Shown: positions 17,560 to 26,976, counted from the stretch's first letter. The stretch is 34,514 bases of DNA from Sphingomonas sp. (GCA_019247755.1 JAFBAM010000104.1:1-34514); one strand, 5' to 3'. Notes: a model not told the origin generated them from the sequence alone. Numbers and translations: made by a program.

Positions 17560-17763
17560 TTAAGCCGCGCGGCCCCGATCTTCTAAACGGCGAATATCTT
17601 CTTCGCCTTCCAGTGCCATTCCCAACAGTGCTTCGATCGCAGGCTGGTCAGTAAGTTGCGCGGCAAGTCTGCGGCAACGGGCCACCCGGTTGCGGATGTT
17701 CTCAATCACGTCTTCGTTGCCCTGTTCCGGCTCGAAAGCGCTGGGTTCCGGTTGCGTCGCCAT
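17560..17763 (-). CDS. Small hypothetical protein (67 aa)
   Basis: MATQPEPSAFEPEQGNEDVIENIRNRVARCRRLAAQLTDQPAIEALLGMALEGEEDIRRLEDRGRAA. Confidence 0.6.
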   Translation of the reverse strand: MATQPEPSAFEPEQGNEDVIENIRNRVARCRRLAAQLTDQPAIEALLGMALEGEEDIRRLEDRGRAA

Positions 17764-17876
17764 TCGATAGGAATACCAGCGTCTGACACGGACCGAGCCG
17801 TGCATCACTGTGCTTGTCGGCTCGATTCCTTTGCAGCGCAGCTGAGCGGAGCTTTGTCGTCCGCAACCGGCGTCGG

Positions 17877-18287
17877 CTATCGCCTGGACAAAGATCGCGC
17901 CAACGGAAGCACGTAATCGCGGGTGAACGGCGCGAGCGGCAGGTGGTCCGCGGCGTCGACCTCAACCCAAAGCACATCGTCTAATTCCGCGCCAATCTGA
18001 AAGTCTTCTTCCGCCGCTCGGACGTGGAACAGGTGTGCTTCGAGCATGTGATCAGGCTCGTTGGCGGCCTGGCAATGGAATGTTCCGAGGAAGACCGCAT
18101 TGCCGACCGGTGGCACAAACTCAAGTTCCTCTCTCAGTTCACGGAGCAGGGCTTCGACGGCCAGTTCGCCCAGCTCGATCTTGCCGCCGGCTTGCATGTA
18201 GAAGGTGGTGCCTCGCTTACGAACTAACAGTACCCGGCCGCGCGGGTCATCGATGAGAGCCGCTGCTATGCAAATCAGCTTGGGCAC
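17877..18287 (-). CDS. NUDIX hydrolase
   Basis: Nudix box GGKIELGELAVEALLRELREELEF. The longer ORF N-terminus (MAARPIAD...) is translated repeat R4; GTG at 18287 (MPKLICIAAALID) preferred. Confidence 0.88.
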   Translation of the reverse strand: MPKLICIAAALIDDPRGRVLLVRKRGTTFYMQAGGKIELGELAVEALLRELREELEFVPPVGNAVFLGTFHCQAANEPDHMLEAHLFHVRAAEEDFQIGAELDDVLWVEVDAADHLPLAPFTRDYVLPLARSLSRR

Positions 18288-18314
18288 TCGCGGAGAATGT
18301 CTGGAGGTGAAAGC

Positions 18315-18336
18315 GTCCGCAATGGGTCGAGCTGCC
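18315..18336 (-). repeat. Hairpin repeat R4
   Basis: GTCCGCAATGGGTCGAGCTGCC; 3' of the VOC gene. Confidence 0.65.
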
Positions 18337-18390
18337 AATCAACTCTGAGCACGGCGGACGGCCTGGTACTCCAGCTAAGGTCTCAAAACC

Positions 18391-18753
18391 CTAGGCGATG
18401 TGGACCACGCGTCCGTCTGGATCGATCACATCGAACTCGCCGTTCGGATTGAAGACGGGATTACTGATCGCCGTGGGAGCCAATCCCCTTTCGGACGCAT
18501 TCGCGTGCATCTTCTCTACGTCGCCGCAGTAGAGATAAAATTCGTCCAGCCGCGTGCGACTATCAAGTCCGCTACGCCCGAGCATCACCTCCACACTTCC
18601 GGCTGTCAGCGACGCCCACTGCGGCTGCTCGCCTTCAGGTCCAAAGCTGTTACTCACAGAAAAGCCGAGCTTCTCATAAAACGCGATTGAGGCTTCCATG
18701 TCGGAGACCTTCAGCAGCGGAACGAATGCACGGACTTCAGGAATCGAAAGCAT
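18391..18753 (-). CDS. VOC family (glyoxalase/bleomycin-resistance-like) protein
   Basis: RAFVPLLKVSDMEASIAFYEKLGFSVSNSF...FNPNGEFDVIDPDGRVVHIA. Confidence 0.85.
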   Translation of the reverse strand: MLSIPEVRAFVPLLKVSDMEASIAFYEKLGFSVSNSFGPEGEQPQWASLTAGSVEVMLGRSGLDSRTRLDEFYLYCGDVEKMHANASERGLAPTAISNPVFNPNGEFDVIDPDGRVVHIA

Positions 18754-18816
18754 ACTAGCCTCCAGCTGTGCAGAAGGCTTGTAGCATGATTCCGCCTAGT
18801 CGTGCCCGCAATCGAA

Positions 18817-18913
18817 GTGTCTGCTTTGGTCGAAGGCGGACGCTCCGCTAGCGGCAGGTTTGGGTCGACGGACGCTACTCTAGCGGCAGGTCTGGGTGGA
18901 AAGCTGCCGCTAG
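18817..18913 (-). repeat. Hairpin repeat R5 (three tandem units)
   Basis: Units at 18817-18842, 18848-18883 and 18880-18913; the last is CTAGCGGCAG-GTCTGGGTGGAAAG-CTGCCGCTAG with a 10-bp perfect outer stem. Confidence 0.8.
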
Positions 18914-19058
18914 AAAGCGGTGGATCGATCGGCTGATCGTTCTCGGCCCCATGAACCTGCCGGCCAGCCGCGGCTTTTAGGGTTAGCCAATCCTAAAAAT
19001 CGCCTTCAGAGGCGGTTCAGGAGGCTAAGCCATATTCTCATTGCGCAAGGAGATAGGG

Positions 19059-20516
19059 ATGCTTGCCACCACGATTGCGCTCAACCGCTTCGGTCTCGGC
19101 GCGCGCCCGAGCGACCAGGCACCCGGCGATCCAAAGCGTTGGCTGCTGCAGCAATTCGATCGCTTCGAGCCCCGGCCGCAAGCGCTCGCCCAAGTGCCGA
19201 CCCGCGCCGCCGTCGCCACTGAGCTAGCCGATTATATCCAGGCGCAGCGCCAGTTCGCGCAGGGCAAGCGCCAGCAGCTTGAGCCGCAAGGCGCGGCGAT
19301 AACCCCGGCAGCCATGCCGCAACGCGCCAACGCCCAGCAGGATGACCCGCTCAAGCGCTATCTGCGGCAGAACATTCGCCAGAATTATCTGTTGATGAGC
19401 TCGGCGCGGCTCGACTCGGCGCTCGCAAGCGACACTCCGTTCGTCGAGCGACTGGTGCACTTCTGGGCCAATCATTTCGCGGTCTCGGTCGACAAGTTGC
19501 CGGTGATTGGACTTGCCGGCTTGCTGGAATTCGAAGCGATCCGGCCGCACGTGCTCGGCCGTTTTTCGGACATGCTTCTGGCGGTTGAGCAGCACCCGGC
19601 CATGCTGGTCTACCTCGACCAAGCGCAGTCGATCGGCCCCAATTCGCGCGCGGGCCAATTTGCGGCGATGCGCGGCGGAAAGGCTCGGGGCCTCAACGAG
19701 AATCTCGCGCGCGAGATCATGGAGCTGCACACGCTCGGCGTTCGCACCGGCTACAGCCAGGCCGACGTCACCGAATTTGCGCGAGCCTTGACCGGCTGGA
19801 CGGTCGGCGGAATTGGGCGCGGCCCGGGCGCGCGCATGCTCGGCAACGTGCCCGCGGGCGACTTCCAGTTCGCGGATTTCCTGCACGAGCCCGGTGACCG
19901 CGTCATCATGGGCAAGCGCTATGGCCAGGGCGGAGAGGCACAGGCGCGCGCCGTGCTGATGGACCTGGCATCGAGCCCGGCGACCGCGAAGCATCTCGCG
20001 ACCAAGCTTGCTCGCCACTTCGCAGGAGACGAGCCGTCGCCCGCGCTCGTCGACCGGCTGGAGAGAGCGTATGTCGCCAGCAACGGCGACTTGCCCGCCG
20101 TCTATCGTGCGCTGATCGAATCGCCCGAGCCCTGGGCAACGCAGCCGCTAAAGTTCAAAACACCGTGGGAATGGTCGGTCTCGGCGCTGCGCGCAATCAA
20201 CGCCGCCCGCATCCCGGCACAAGCCCAGGCGGGCCTTTTGAAGCAGCTCGGCCAGCCGACCTGGCAGCCCGGGTCGCCCGCCGGCTGGGACGACATTGCC
20301 GCCAGCTGGGCCGCGCCCGAAGCTCTGGTACTTCGGGTCGAGGCCGCGCAGCGCCTTGCCGATAGCGCCGGATCGAGCGTTGACGCCCGCGCGCTGGCTG
20401 AGAAGCTTTATCCTGGCTCGCTCAGTGACACGACGCGCACCGCAATCGCACGAGCTGAAAGCCCCGCCGAGGGATTGGCCTTGCTGTTCGTCAGCCCCGA
20501 ATTCGTGAGGAGATAA
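19059..20516 (+). CDS. DUF1800 domain-containing protein
   Basis: ALNRFGLGARPSDQAPGDPKRWLLQQFD...PFVERLVHFWANHFAVSVDK...LNENLAREIMELHTLGVRTGYSQADVTEFARALTGW; RBS AAGGAGAT. Confidence 0.92.
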   Translation: MLATTIALNRFGLGARPSDQAPGDPKRWLLQQFDRFEPRPQALAQVPTRAAVATELADYIQAQRQFAQGKRQQLEPQGAAITPAAMPQRANAQQDDPLKRYLRQNIRQNYLLMSSARLDSALASDTPFVERLVHFWANHFAVSVDKLPVIGLAGLLEFEAIRPHVLGRFSDMLLAVEQHPAMLVYLDQAQSIGPNSRAGQFAAMRGGKARGLNENLAREIMELHTLGVRTGYSQADVTEFARALTGWTVGGIGRGPGARMLGNVPAGDFQFADFLHEPGDRVIMGKRYGQGGEAQARAVLMDLASSPATAKHLATKLARHFAGDEPSPALVDRLERAYVASNGDLPAVYRALIESPEPWATQPLKFKTPWEWSVSALRAINAARIPAQAQAGLLKQLGQPTWQPGSPAGWDDIAASWAAPEALVLRVEAAQRLADSAGSSVDARALAEKLYPGSLSDTTRTAIARAESPAEGLALLFVSPEFVRR

Positions 20517-20518
20517 GG

Positions 20519-21673
20519 ATGATTTCCCGCCGCTCCTTCATTAGCGCAACGGGTGCCGCAGCCGGACTTGCCACCCTCGGATTGCCGAAGATGGTCTTAG
20601 CCCGAGCCGCCACCGACCGGCGCTTCGTCTTCATCATCCAGCGGGGCGCTGCCGACGGACTGCACATCGTCGCGCCGACGGGGGATCCGGCCTATGCGGG
20701 CTTGCGCGGGGATTTCGCACAGGATCTGGCGAGCGGCGCCAAGCTCGGGACATTCTTCACGCTTCACCCAGCGCTGGCCGAAACCGCGAAACTCTACTCG
20801 GATAAGCAGGCGTTGTTCGTCCACGCGGTTGCGTCGCCATACCGGGACCGCAGCCACTTCGACGGCCAGAACGTGCTCGAGACCGGTGGCTCGGCCGCCT
20901 ATCGCCTGCGCGACGGTTGGATGAACCGGCTGCTCGGCCTGCTTCCAGCCGACGAGGCCAAAGCGCTTGCGCTGTCGACGACGGTGCCGATGGCGCTTCG
21001 CGGGAGCCACGAGGTCTCATCCTACGCCCAGTCGCAACTGCCGAGCCCCAGCGATGACCTGCTGACGCGGGTGTCGGCGCTCTACGCCGCTGACCAGCAG
21101 CTCCACGGCCTGTGGAGCGCCGCGATGGACACGCGGATGATGGCCGGCGATCCCATGAAAGGCGGCGGGCAGAATGGTGCCGCTGTCGGCTCGCTCGCGG
21201 CGAAGATGCTGGGCCCCGACGGGGCGCGGATCGCAATGATCGAAACCACCGGTTGGGACACGCACTCCGGCCAGCGGGGGCGGCTCACTGCGCAGCTCAG
21301 GAGCCTCGACCAACTGGTGGCGGCACTCAAGGCAGGCCTCGGCCCGGACTGGGCGAATACGCTGGTGGTCGTCGCGACCGAGTTCGGGCGTACCGCGAAG
21401 CCCAACGGCACCGGCGGTACTGATCACGGGCAGGCTTCGGCCGCTATGCTGCTGGGCGGCGCGGTGCGCGGCGGAATGGTGATGGCAGATTGGCCCGGTC
21501 TGGCGACAGCGTCGCTTTACGAAGGGCGAGACCTCAAGCCGACGGCCGATCTCGACGCACTGCTCGCCGGGGCGCTGGCGCAACATTACGGGCTTGAGCC
21601 GGCGCGGGCGATGGCGACATTGTTTCCCGACAGCCGAGGTAGCGCACTGCGCCAGCCATTGATCAGCACTTGA
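20519..21673 (+). CDS. DUF1501 domain-containing protein, probable Tat substrate
   Basis: SRRSFISATGAAAGLATLGLP Tat-like signal; GWDTHSGQRGRLTAQLRSLDQLVAALKAGLG...VVVATEFGRTAKPNGTGGTDHG. Confidence 0.92.
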   Translation: MISRRSFISATGAAAGLATLGLPKMVLARAATDRRFVFIIQRGAADGLHIVAPTGDPAYAGLRGDFAQDLASGAKLGTFFTLHPALAETAKLYSDKQALFVHAVASPYRDRSHFDGQNVLETGGSAAYRLRDGWMNRLLGLLPADEAKALALSTTVPMALRGSHEVSSYAQSQLPSPSDDLLTRVSALYAADQQLHGLWSAAMDTRMMAGDPMKGGGQNGAAVGSLAAKMLGPDGARIAMIETTGWDTHSGQRGRLTAQLRSLDQLVAALKAGLGPDWANTLVVVATEFGRTAKPNGTGGTDHGQASAAMLLGGAVRGGMVMADWPGLATASLYEGRDLKPTADLDALLAGALAQHYGLEPARAMATLFPDSRGSALRQPLIST

Positions 21674-21783
21674 CCTCGAAGCTGCAGAGATAAGTTCTAC
21701 TCGTCTCGTTCGATCAGCTTCAGATAGAAATTCCATTTAGGGCTGGCTTCGCTAGCACGCGCGGCGGCAAATCCGCCACTCGG

Positions 21784-21815
21784 CTAGTGTCCGCAATGGG
21801 TCGAAAACTGACTCT
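21784..21815 (-). repeat. Hairpin repeat R6
   Basis: CTAGTGTCCGCAATGGGTCGAAAACTGACTCT. Confidence 0.75.
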
Positions 21816-21973
21816 GGCGATCCCCTGACCAACCGTCGTTTTGAACGTGATTGGGATTCGGAGGCGGCATCGAGATTCGCGACAACGGATGTTATGTAAA
21901 ATTGTGTCGATCCGCTGCACGTCAATCGGGGCATCCGCATGGAAAGCCACTCTAACAGCGAACCTCCACTCCC

Positions 21974-22720
21974 TTACTCGTCAGTGACTTCACAGTCCGT
22001 TGAGTCGTATTCAACTCCGCTGTCGCCACTCGGCGTGAACCTTGGCGGACCCAACGGCTGTCCATCCGGTCCAAAAAGTATCGATACCCTGCCGGTGATT
22101 ACTGAAGTTCGGGTAGGATGATCGGCGTCCCTGCCGAATCTCACGACGTAACGATACTCGCCCTTTAGGACGGGGGGCGATTTGATGGGCGGATCGAAAT
22201 AAACGTGGTCTTTTTGGACTGGGATTGCCGCGCCCGGAATTAGTCTTTCAGCTGGAACCAAGTCGATGGATTTTTCCTCAAATCGGTCAGTGCTGGCTCT
22301 TCCGTCCAGTCTGAGGAAATGATCGCTCACAACATAATGCACCGTTTCGGAATTCTTGTTGCGAGGCTCTATCTCCAGCACGAACTTTGCCAGCCTGTTT
22401 TGGTCGTCATGATTCATTGAGCCGCATATGCGATAAGCGAGGCGCAAATTCGCGCCTTGGTACACGCGGTAGCCCGCAACCCAGCAGTAAATCAGCCAAG
22501 TTCCGCACGCGGCCGTAAGCACAACAAGCCAACCCAATTTCAAAGCGCGCCAGAGATAGGTCAGGCCATATAAGGGTAGAAAGCTCAGGATGAGCCAGCG
22601 ACTTGTTTCGGTCGGCCACTCAGCCATCCATGCGCCGATTCCCAGCGCAATTGCCGCTTCGAGAGGTCGCCTTGCTCCCGCGAGAAACTGTTTTCCACGA
22701 CTAGCGGAGTGCGAAGGCAT
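21974..22720 (-). CDS. Hypothetical membrane protein (248 aa)
   Basis: Several hydrophobic segments (LILSFLPLYGLTYLW, LGWLVVLTAACGTWLIYCWVAGY) then a hydrophilic domain. Confidence 0.6.
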   Translation of the reverse strand: MPSHSASRGKQFLAGARRPLEAAIALGIGAWMAEWPTETSRWLILSFLPLYGLTYLWRALKLGWLVVLTAACGTWLIYCWVAGYRVYQGANLRLAYRICGSMNHDDQNRLAKFVLEIEPRNKNSETVHYVVSDHFLRLDGRASTDRFEEKSIDLVPAERLIPGAAIPVQKDHVYFDPPIKSPPVLKGEYRYVVRFGRDADHPTRTSVITGRVSILFGPDGQPLGPPRFTPSGDSGVEYDSTDCEVTDE

Positions 22721-22918
22721 GGCTGTTTGATATCATTGCGGTCTTCCGCCGCAACGCGCTTGAACAAACGTCCCGTCGTTTCAGCTTCAAGACTTGACTG
22801 GCCTGTCTAACAGAGCGTTGGTCCACATGAGCCGCTGATGAGCGGTAGCGCCGCCCTTCGATGCTGAAGCCCGCGGCTTGGGTCAGTGCCAGCGATGATA
22901 CTGGCGAGGAGACCCAAG

Positions 22919-23152
22919 ATGACCAAGCAGACAAAGAAGCAATCGAAAAGCGCCCACGTCACCAAGATGCTGTCGCGCGGCACCGGCGCGACCGTCGCTG
23001 AGATTGTGAAATCGACCGGCTGGAAGGAGCACAGTTGCCGCGCATTTCTCACCGGTGTGCGGAAGAGCAACAAACTCCTCAAAGAGCAGCGGGCGGATGG
23101 CAAGACAGCCTACCGGATCGACGCGGCTCCGGCTGAGGTCACGGCGGAGTGA
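22919..23152 (+). CDS. DUF3489 domain-containing protein
   Basis: SAHVTKMLSRGTGATVAEIVKSTGWKEHSCRAFLTGVRKSNKLLKEQRADGKTAYRI. Confidence 0.85.
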   Translation: MTKQTKKQSKSAHVTKMLSRGTGATVAEIVKSTGWKEHSCRAFLTGVRKSNKLLKEQRADGKTAYRIDAAPAEVTAE

Positions 23153-23601
23153 CGTCGCTCGAGCAGCAACTAGCGGAGCTGCCCGGAATGTCACCGGCGC
23201 AGCTCCGCGCCAAATGGCGCGATTGCTGGCGCAAGCCTGCGCCCGACATCGGCCCCGACCTGCTTCGCCGCGGGATTGCGTGGAAACTCCAGTCTCGCGT
23301 TTACGGCGAGTTGCCAAGGCACATCGAGCGTGAGCTCGAGAGGGCAGCGCAGCGACTCCGTCGAGGCGATGAGCTGATCAGCACAAGCCCGTCCTCGCTC
23401 AAGACGGGGACGAGGCTCGTTCGAGAATGGCAGGGCAGGGTGCACCACGTGCTCGTGCTGGATGAGGGCTATGAGTATGACGCAAGGTGCTTCAGCTCAC
23501 TGACGCAGGTTGCCACGGCTATCACCGGCACGCACTGGTCAGGCCCGACCTTCTTCGGACTGAGGAAACACAAGTCCGTCAGCCGTAGGGCGCAGACGTG
23601 A
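23149..23601 (+). CDS. DUF2924 domain-containing protein
   Basis: SPAQLRAKWRDCWRKPAPDIGPDLLRRGIAWKLQSRVYGEL...GTRLVREWQGRVHHVLVLDEGYEYDARCFSSLTQVATAITGTHWSGPTFFGL; 4-nt overlaps on both sides. Confidence 0.9.
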   Translation: MTSLEQQLAELPGMSPAQLRAKWRDCWRKPAPDIGPDLLRRGIAWKLQSRVYGELPRHIERELERAAQRLRRGDELISTSPSSLKTGTRLVREWQGRVHHVLVLDEGYEYDARCFSSLTQVATAITGTHWSGPTFFGLRKHKSVSRRAQT

Positions 23602-25160
23602 AGCGCCGCTGCGCCATCTACACTCGCAAGTCGACGGAAGAGGGCTTGGAGCAGGCGTTCAACAGTCTCGATGCTCAGCGCGAGGCCTGCGCCGCCTACA
23701 TCCTCAGCCACGCCCATGAGGGCTGGGAGCAGGTCAACGAGCATTATGACGATGGAGGCTGGTCTGGCGGAAATATGGCCAGGCCAGCACTCCAGCAGCT
23801 CCTTGCTGATGTTGCTGCCGGCAAGGTCGACGTCATCGTCGTCTACAAGGTTGACCGGCTGACACGCAGTCTCGCTGACTTTGCGCGCATCGTCGAAGAG
23901 CTTGATAAAGCAGGCGCATCGTTCGTGAGCGTCACGCAGGCCTTCAACACGACGACAAGTATGGGGCGGCTCACCCTCAACGTGCTGCTGTCGTTCGCCC
24001 AGTTCGAGCGCGAGGTGACCAGCGAGCGGATCCGGGACAAAGTCGCGGCATCCAAGCGCAAGGGCATGTGGATGGGTGGCGCGGTGCCGCTCGGGTACCG
24101 CCTTCGAGATCGGAAACTGCTCATCGACGAGAGCGAGGCCGCGATCGTCCGGCACATATACAATCGCTACTTGCACCTGAAGTCTGCCACTGCGCTCGCG
24201 AACGAGCTTGCGCGATCAGGCATTCGATCGAAGCTTAGAACTTTCAACGATGGGAGGACCCGAGGGGGTTGTGCTTTCAGCGCGGGGTCGCTCGGCCAGA
24301 TACTCAAGAACCCACTGTTCATCGGCAAGGTTAAACACCGCGGCGAACTCTACGAAGGACAGCACGAGGCGATCATCGATCAAAAAACCTGGGACCAGGT
24401 TCAAACCACCTTTGGCGCGAACAGACGAGCTCGAGTGCTTGGGGACCGAGCGCGGTCGCCCAGCCTTCTCGCCGGTATGGTCTTCGACCCTGATGGTCGG
24501 CGGATGACTCCCGTGTTCACGAACAAGGGATCGCGTCAGCATCGGTATTATGTCACCCGGCTAAAACCCGGGGAGGGGAAGGCTGAGGCATGGCGGGTTC
24601 CCGCTGCCGATATCGAGGCGGCGGTCTTGGATCAGGCCGAGCAAGCGATGGCGCGTGGCCTGGAAGCCAATGTTACCGAAGAGGCGACGAGCATTCGTGG
24701 GCTGCCTGTTCCTGAGCAGCGCTCTATTCTTCTCGCACACAGGACGGCGGTTCGGTTGTCTGCTGAAGAACTCGAAATCGCGTTCGGGGCTGAGGACGCA
24801 CAATCCGTCCGGCTGCCGGCCAAGCTCAGGAAGGGTAAGGAGCTTAGGCTCGTGGTGGGGGATGGAGGCTCACAGACTCGCGCACCCGATCGCTCGCTTT
24901 TCCGATTGGTAACCCATGCCCTGGCCGCTCAACGGGCGGTACTTGCTGGTGAAGCGGACCCGTTGGTTTCCGGCTACACCGAGCGTCACCTCTACAAGCT
25001 TCTGCGACTTAGCTGGCTGGCGCCAGACATTCTCGCTGCGATGGTAGAGGGTCGACAGCCGATCGAACTATCCGGACGTCGTATTTTACGCGCAGCTGAC
25101 GTTCCCCTCTGCTGGCGTGAGCAGCGGCGGTTCTTCGGCTTCAGTGAGCAATCAAGCTAG
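23598..25160 (+). CDS. Large serine recombinase
   Basis: YTRKSTEEGLEQAFNSLDAQREAC catalytic motif; VYKVDRLTRSLADFARIVEELDKAGASFVSVTQAFNTTTSMGRLTLNVLLSFAQFEREVTSERIRDK; recombinase domain KNPLFIGKVKHRGELYEGQHEAIID. Confidence 0.95.
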   Translation: MKRRCAIYTRKSTEEGLEQAFNSLDAQREACAAYILSHAHEGWEQVNEHYDDGGWSGGNMARPALQQLLADVAAGKVDVIVVYKVDRLTRSLADFARIVEELDKAGASFVSVTQAFNTTTSMGRLTLNVLLSFAQFEREVTSERIRDKVAASKRKGMWMGGAVPLGYRLRDRKLLIDESEAAIVRHIYNRYLHLKSATALANELARSGIRSKLRTFNDGRTRGGCAFSAGSLGQILKNPLFIGKVKHRGELYEGQHEAIIDQKTWDQVQTTFGANRRARVLGDRARSPSLLAGMVFDPDGRRMTPVFTNKGSRQHRYYVTRLKPGEGKAEAWRVPAADIEAAVLDQAEQAMARGLEANVTEEATSIRGLPVPEQRSILLAHRTAVRLSAEELEIAFGAEDAQSVRLPAKLRKGKELRLVVGDGGSQTRAPDRSLFRLVTHALAAQRAVLAGEADPLVSGYTERHLYKLLRLSWLAPDILAAMVEGRQPIELSGRRILRAADVPLCWREQRRFFGFSEQSS

Positions 25161-25186
25161 AGTCCGTTTTCGACCCATTGCGGACG
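25157..25186 (+). repeat. Hairpin repeat R7 overlapping the recombinase stop codon
   Basis: CTAGAGTCCGTTTTCGACCCATTGCGGACG; TAG stop at 25158-25160. Confidence 0.8.
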
Positions 25187-25212
25187 CTTGTGGCGAATGC
25201 GACATTCTGGAC

Positions 25213-25815
25213 GTGTTCACTGCAGTCCTCTTCTTCATGGCCGCTCAAATTTCCACGTCCGGGGGAGTCTACGAAAACATTACGGCTCAAGAGGCAGCCA
25301 AACGTTTCACCCAGTGCGGTCTCGGGCCCGCCACGATCCGTTGGAATGATCCCGAAATGGGGGGCGAGGACGTACTGGCCGCATCAGACATCAAGTCGGC
25401 GACTGACGAGCAACTAAGGTGCGCGGACCTAGCGATCAGCTATTACAGCCTTGAGTTGCCGCCCGAGATCGAGCGCCGCTTCGAGGTTTTGCGCGAGGCG
25501 CGCTTAGCTCCCGTGTTCCAAGCGCAAGCTCGCGAGTGGCTTTCTGCTCGAGGGCTTCTCAACCGCGTCCCGCAGTATCGAACAGGTGTGACGGACGACG
25601 CCGCCTTCACGCGGCAAGTGGAGAACGTTTGTGGTCGCCGAGCTAAAGGCGCCTTCCAGTCAAAGTTCGGATTCCATGCAGTCAGTCCTGACTGGGTAAA
25701 TCGAAACCTGAATCCGCCTGGCAAGGGCAGCGAGGTCCTGTCTTGCCTCATGAATGTCGCCACCGTCAGCGGCTTCCAAATCGGCTTCATCGGGAACGAA
25801 TATTACCAGCGCTAG
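25213..25815 (+). CDS. Hypothetical secreted protein (about 200 aa)
   Basis: GTG start gives a signal-like N-terminus MFTAVLFFMAAQISTSGG (alternative ATG at 25237). The longer ORF N-terminus VRFRPIADAC is translated repeat R7. Confidence 0.6.
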   Translation: MFTAVLFFMAAQISTSGGVYENITAQEAAKRFTQCGLGPATIRWNDPEMGGEDVLAASDIKSATDEQLRCADLAISYYSLELPPEIERRFEVLREARLAPVFQAQAREWLSARGLLNRVPQYRTGVTDDAAFTRQVENVCGRRAKGAFQSKFGFHAVSPDWVNRNLNPPGKGSEVLSCLMNVATVSGFQIGFIGNEYYQR

Positions 25816-25848
25816 CTAGTGTCCGTTTTCGACCCAAAGCTGACGCTA
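25816..25848 (+). repeat. Hairpin repeat R8
   Basis: CTAGTGTCCGTTTTCGACCCAAAGCTGACGCTA directly after the stop at 25813-25815. Confidence 0.8.
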
Positions 25849-25872
25849 CGGGATTAGACCTCATTTTGATGC

Positions 25873-26976
25873 CTAAGGCTGCCGCGCTGGCGGCGGCGTG
25901 ATCATCCGAAACGGCGAAGGTCGATCTTCAGCGCCAAGCGGCTGGCAGGTTCCTGTCGTCGCCATTTTACTCATGACCTCGCCCATTAGCTCGCCGGCCG
26001 GCGGATCGTAGTTTGAGAGGGTCACAACCACCCAGCCGCTTTCCGGAAAGACGGCGAAATCGGTGTTCGTGCCGATGCTTCCACCCGACTGGCCGATGCG
26101 CCACGGGCTCGATTTCTGCTGGAAGATCCGCTCCTTGGTGGTCTTCGACACAAGCTTGTCGCCGACCAGGGCGCGGCCGAGGGCGAGCATGTCCGATGCA
26201 GAGCTCAGCCCGTCGCCGGCGGCCGACGCAGGAAGATCAGGCAACCCCGCCGTCACTGGCCGAGGCGTTTCGGCCAGCCCGGCGGGCGACATTCTTGTGT
26301 ATCGAATGACGGCTTTGCCGTCTGGCGTGAGGCTGCTGTGGGTCATGTCGAGCGGCCGAAAGACATGCGATTGCAGGTAGTCGCCGTAAGACTGGCCAGA
26401 CGTTGCCTCGATTACTGCGCCGAGCAGGAAATAGCCGCCATTCGAATATTCTGTCCGACTACCGGGTGCGAAAGCCAACGGCTGGGCAGCGACCAATGGG
26501 ACTAGATCTCGCGCAGACCGTGCCGAGATCAACACCTGCGCGATCTCTGGGTTCAGCATGGTGAGGCTGGCGACGCCCGACTGGTGATGCAGCAGCTGGT
26601 CGATCGTCACCGCGGCCAGTTGAGGCGGAAGCCCGCCCAAATAGCGGCCGACCGGGGCAGCCAGATCGAGCTTCCTGGCGTCGACCAGTTGGGCGATTGC
26701 GATTTGAGTCAGGACCTTCTGGACGGATGCCAAGCGGAACGGCGCATCTGACGTCGGGCGGCGCGTGCCGGCGGCATCAGCAAAGCCAGCGGCCCGCTCA
26801 AACCTAGCGGTGCCGTCACTAGCCGCCACAATTCCCGAGAAGGGCACTTTTGCCGACTGCTGGTCGAAGCAGTGACCAAGGCGGTCTTCCATCGAAGCAG
26901 CGGCGGGCGGTGGTGCCGCGGCAGGAAGAATTGCGAGCGCCGCCGACGCGAGAGCCACATTTGCGAGACACGACAT
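25873..26976 (-). CDS. Serine hydrolase, class C beta-lactamase-like family
   Basis: SVQK (SxxK), YSNGGY (YxN), VTIDQLLHHQSGV; signal peptide MSCLANVALASAALAILPAAAPPPAAA. Confidence 0.9.
   Translation of the reverse strand: MSCLANVALASAALAILPAAAPPPAAASMEDRLGHCFDQQSAKVPFSGIVAASDGTARFERAAGFADAAGTRRPTSDAPFRLASVQKVLTQIAIAQLVDARKLDLAAPVGRYLGGLPPQLAAVTIDQLLHHQSGVASLTMLNPEIAQVLISARSARDLVPLVAAQPLAFAPGSRTEYSNGGYFLLGAVIEATSGQSYGDYLQSHVFRPLDMTHSSLTPDGKAVIRYTRMSPAGLAETPRPVTAGLPDLPASAAGDGLSSASDMLALGRALVGDKLVSKTTKERIFQQKSSPWRIGQSGGSIGTNTDFAVFPESGWVVVTLSNYDPPAGELMGEVMSKMATTGTCQPLGAEDRPSPFRMITPPPARQP

Noticed and set aside
18975-19014. TTTTAGG...CCTAAAA and CGCCT-TCAG-AGGCG small stems before DUF1800
   Set aside because: Short stems without T-tract; likely chance or minor leader structure, not strong enough for a separate finding.
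19224-20018. 264-aa minus-strand ORF
   Set aside because: Antisense to the DUF1800 gene, which has clear family motifs.
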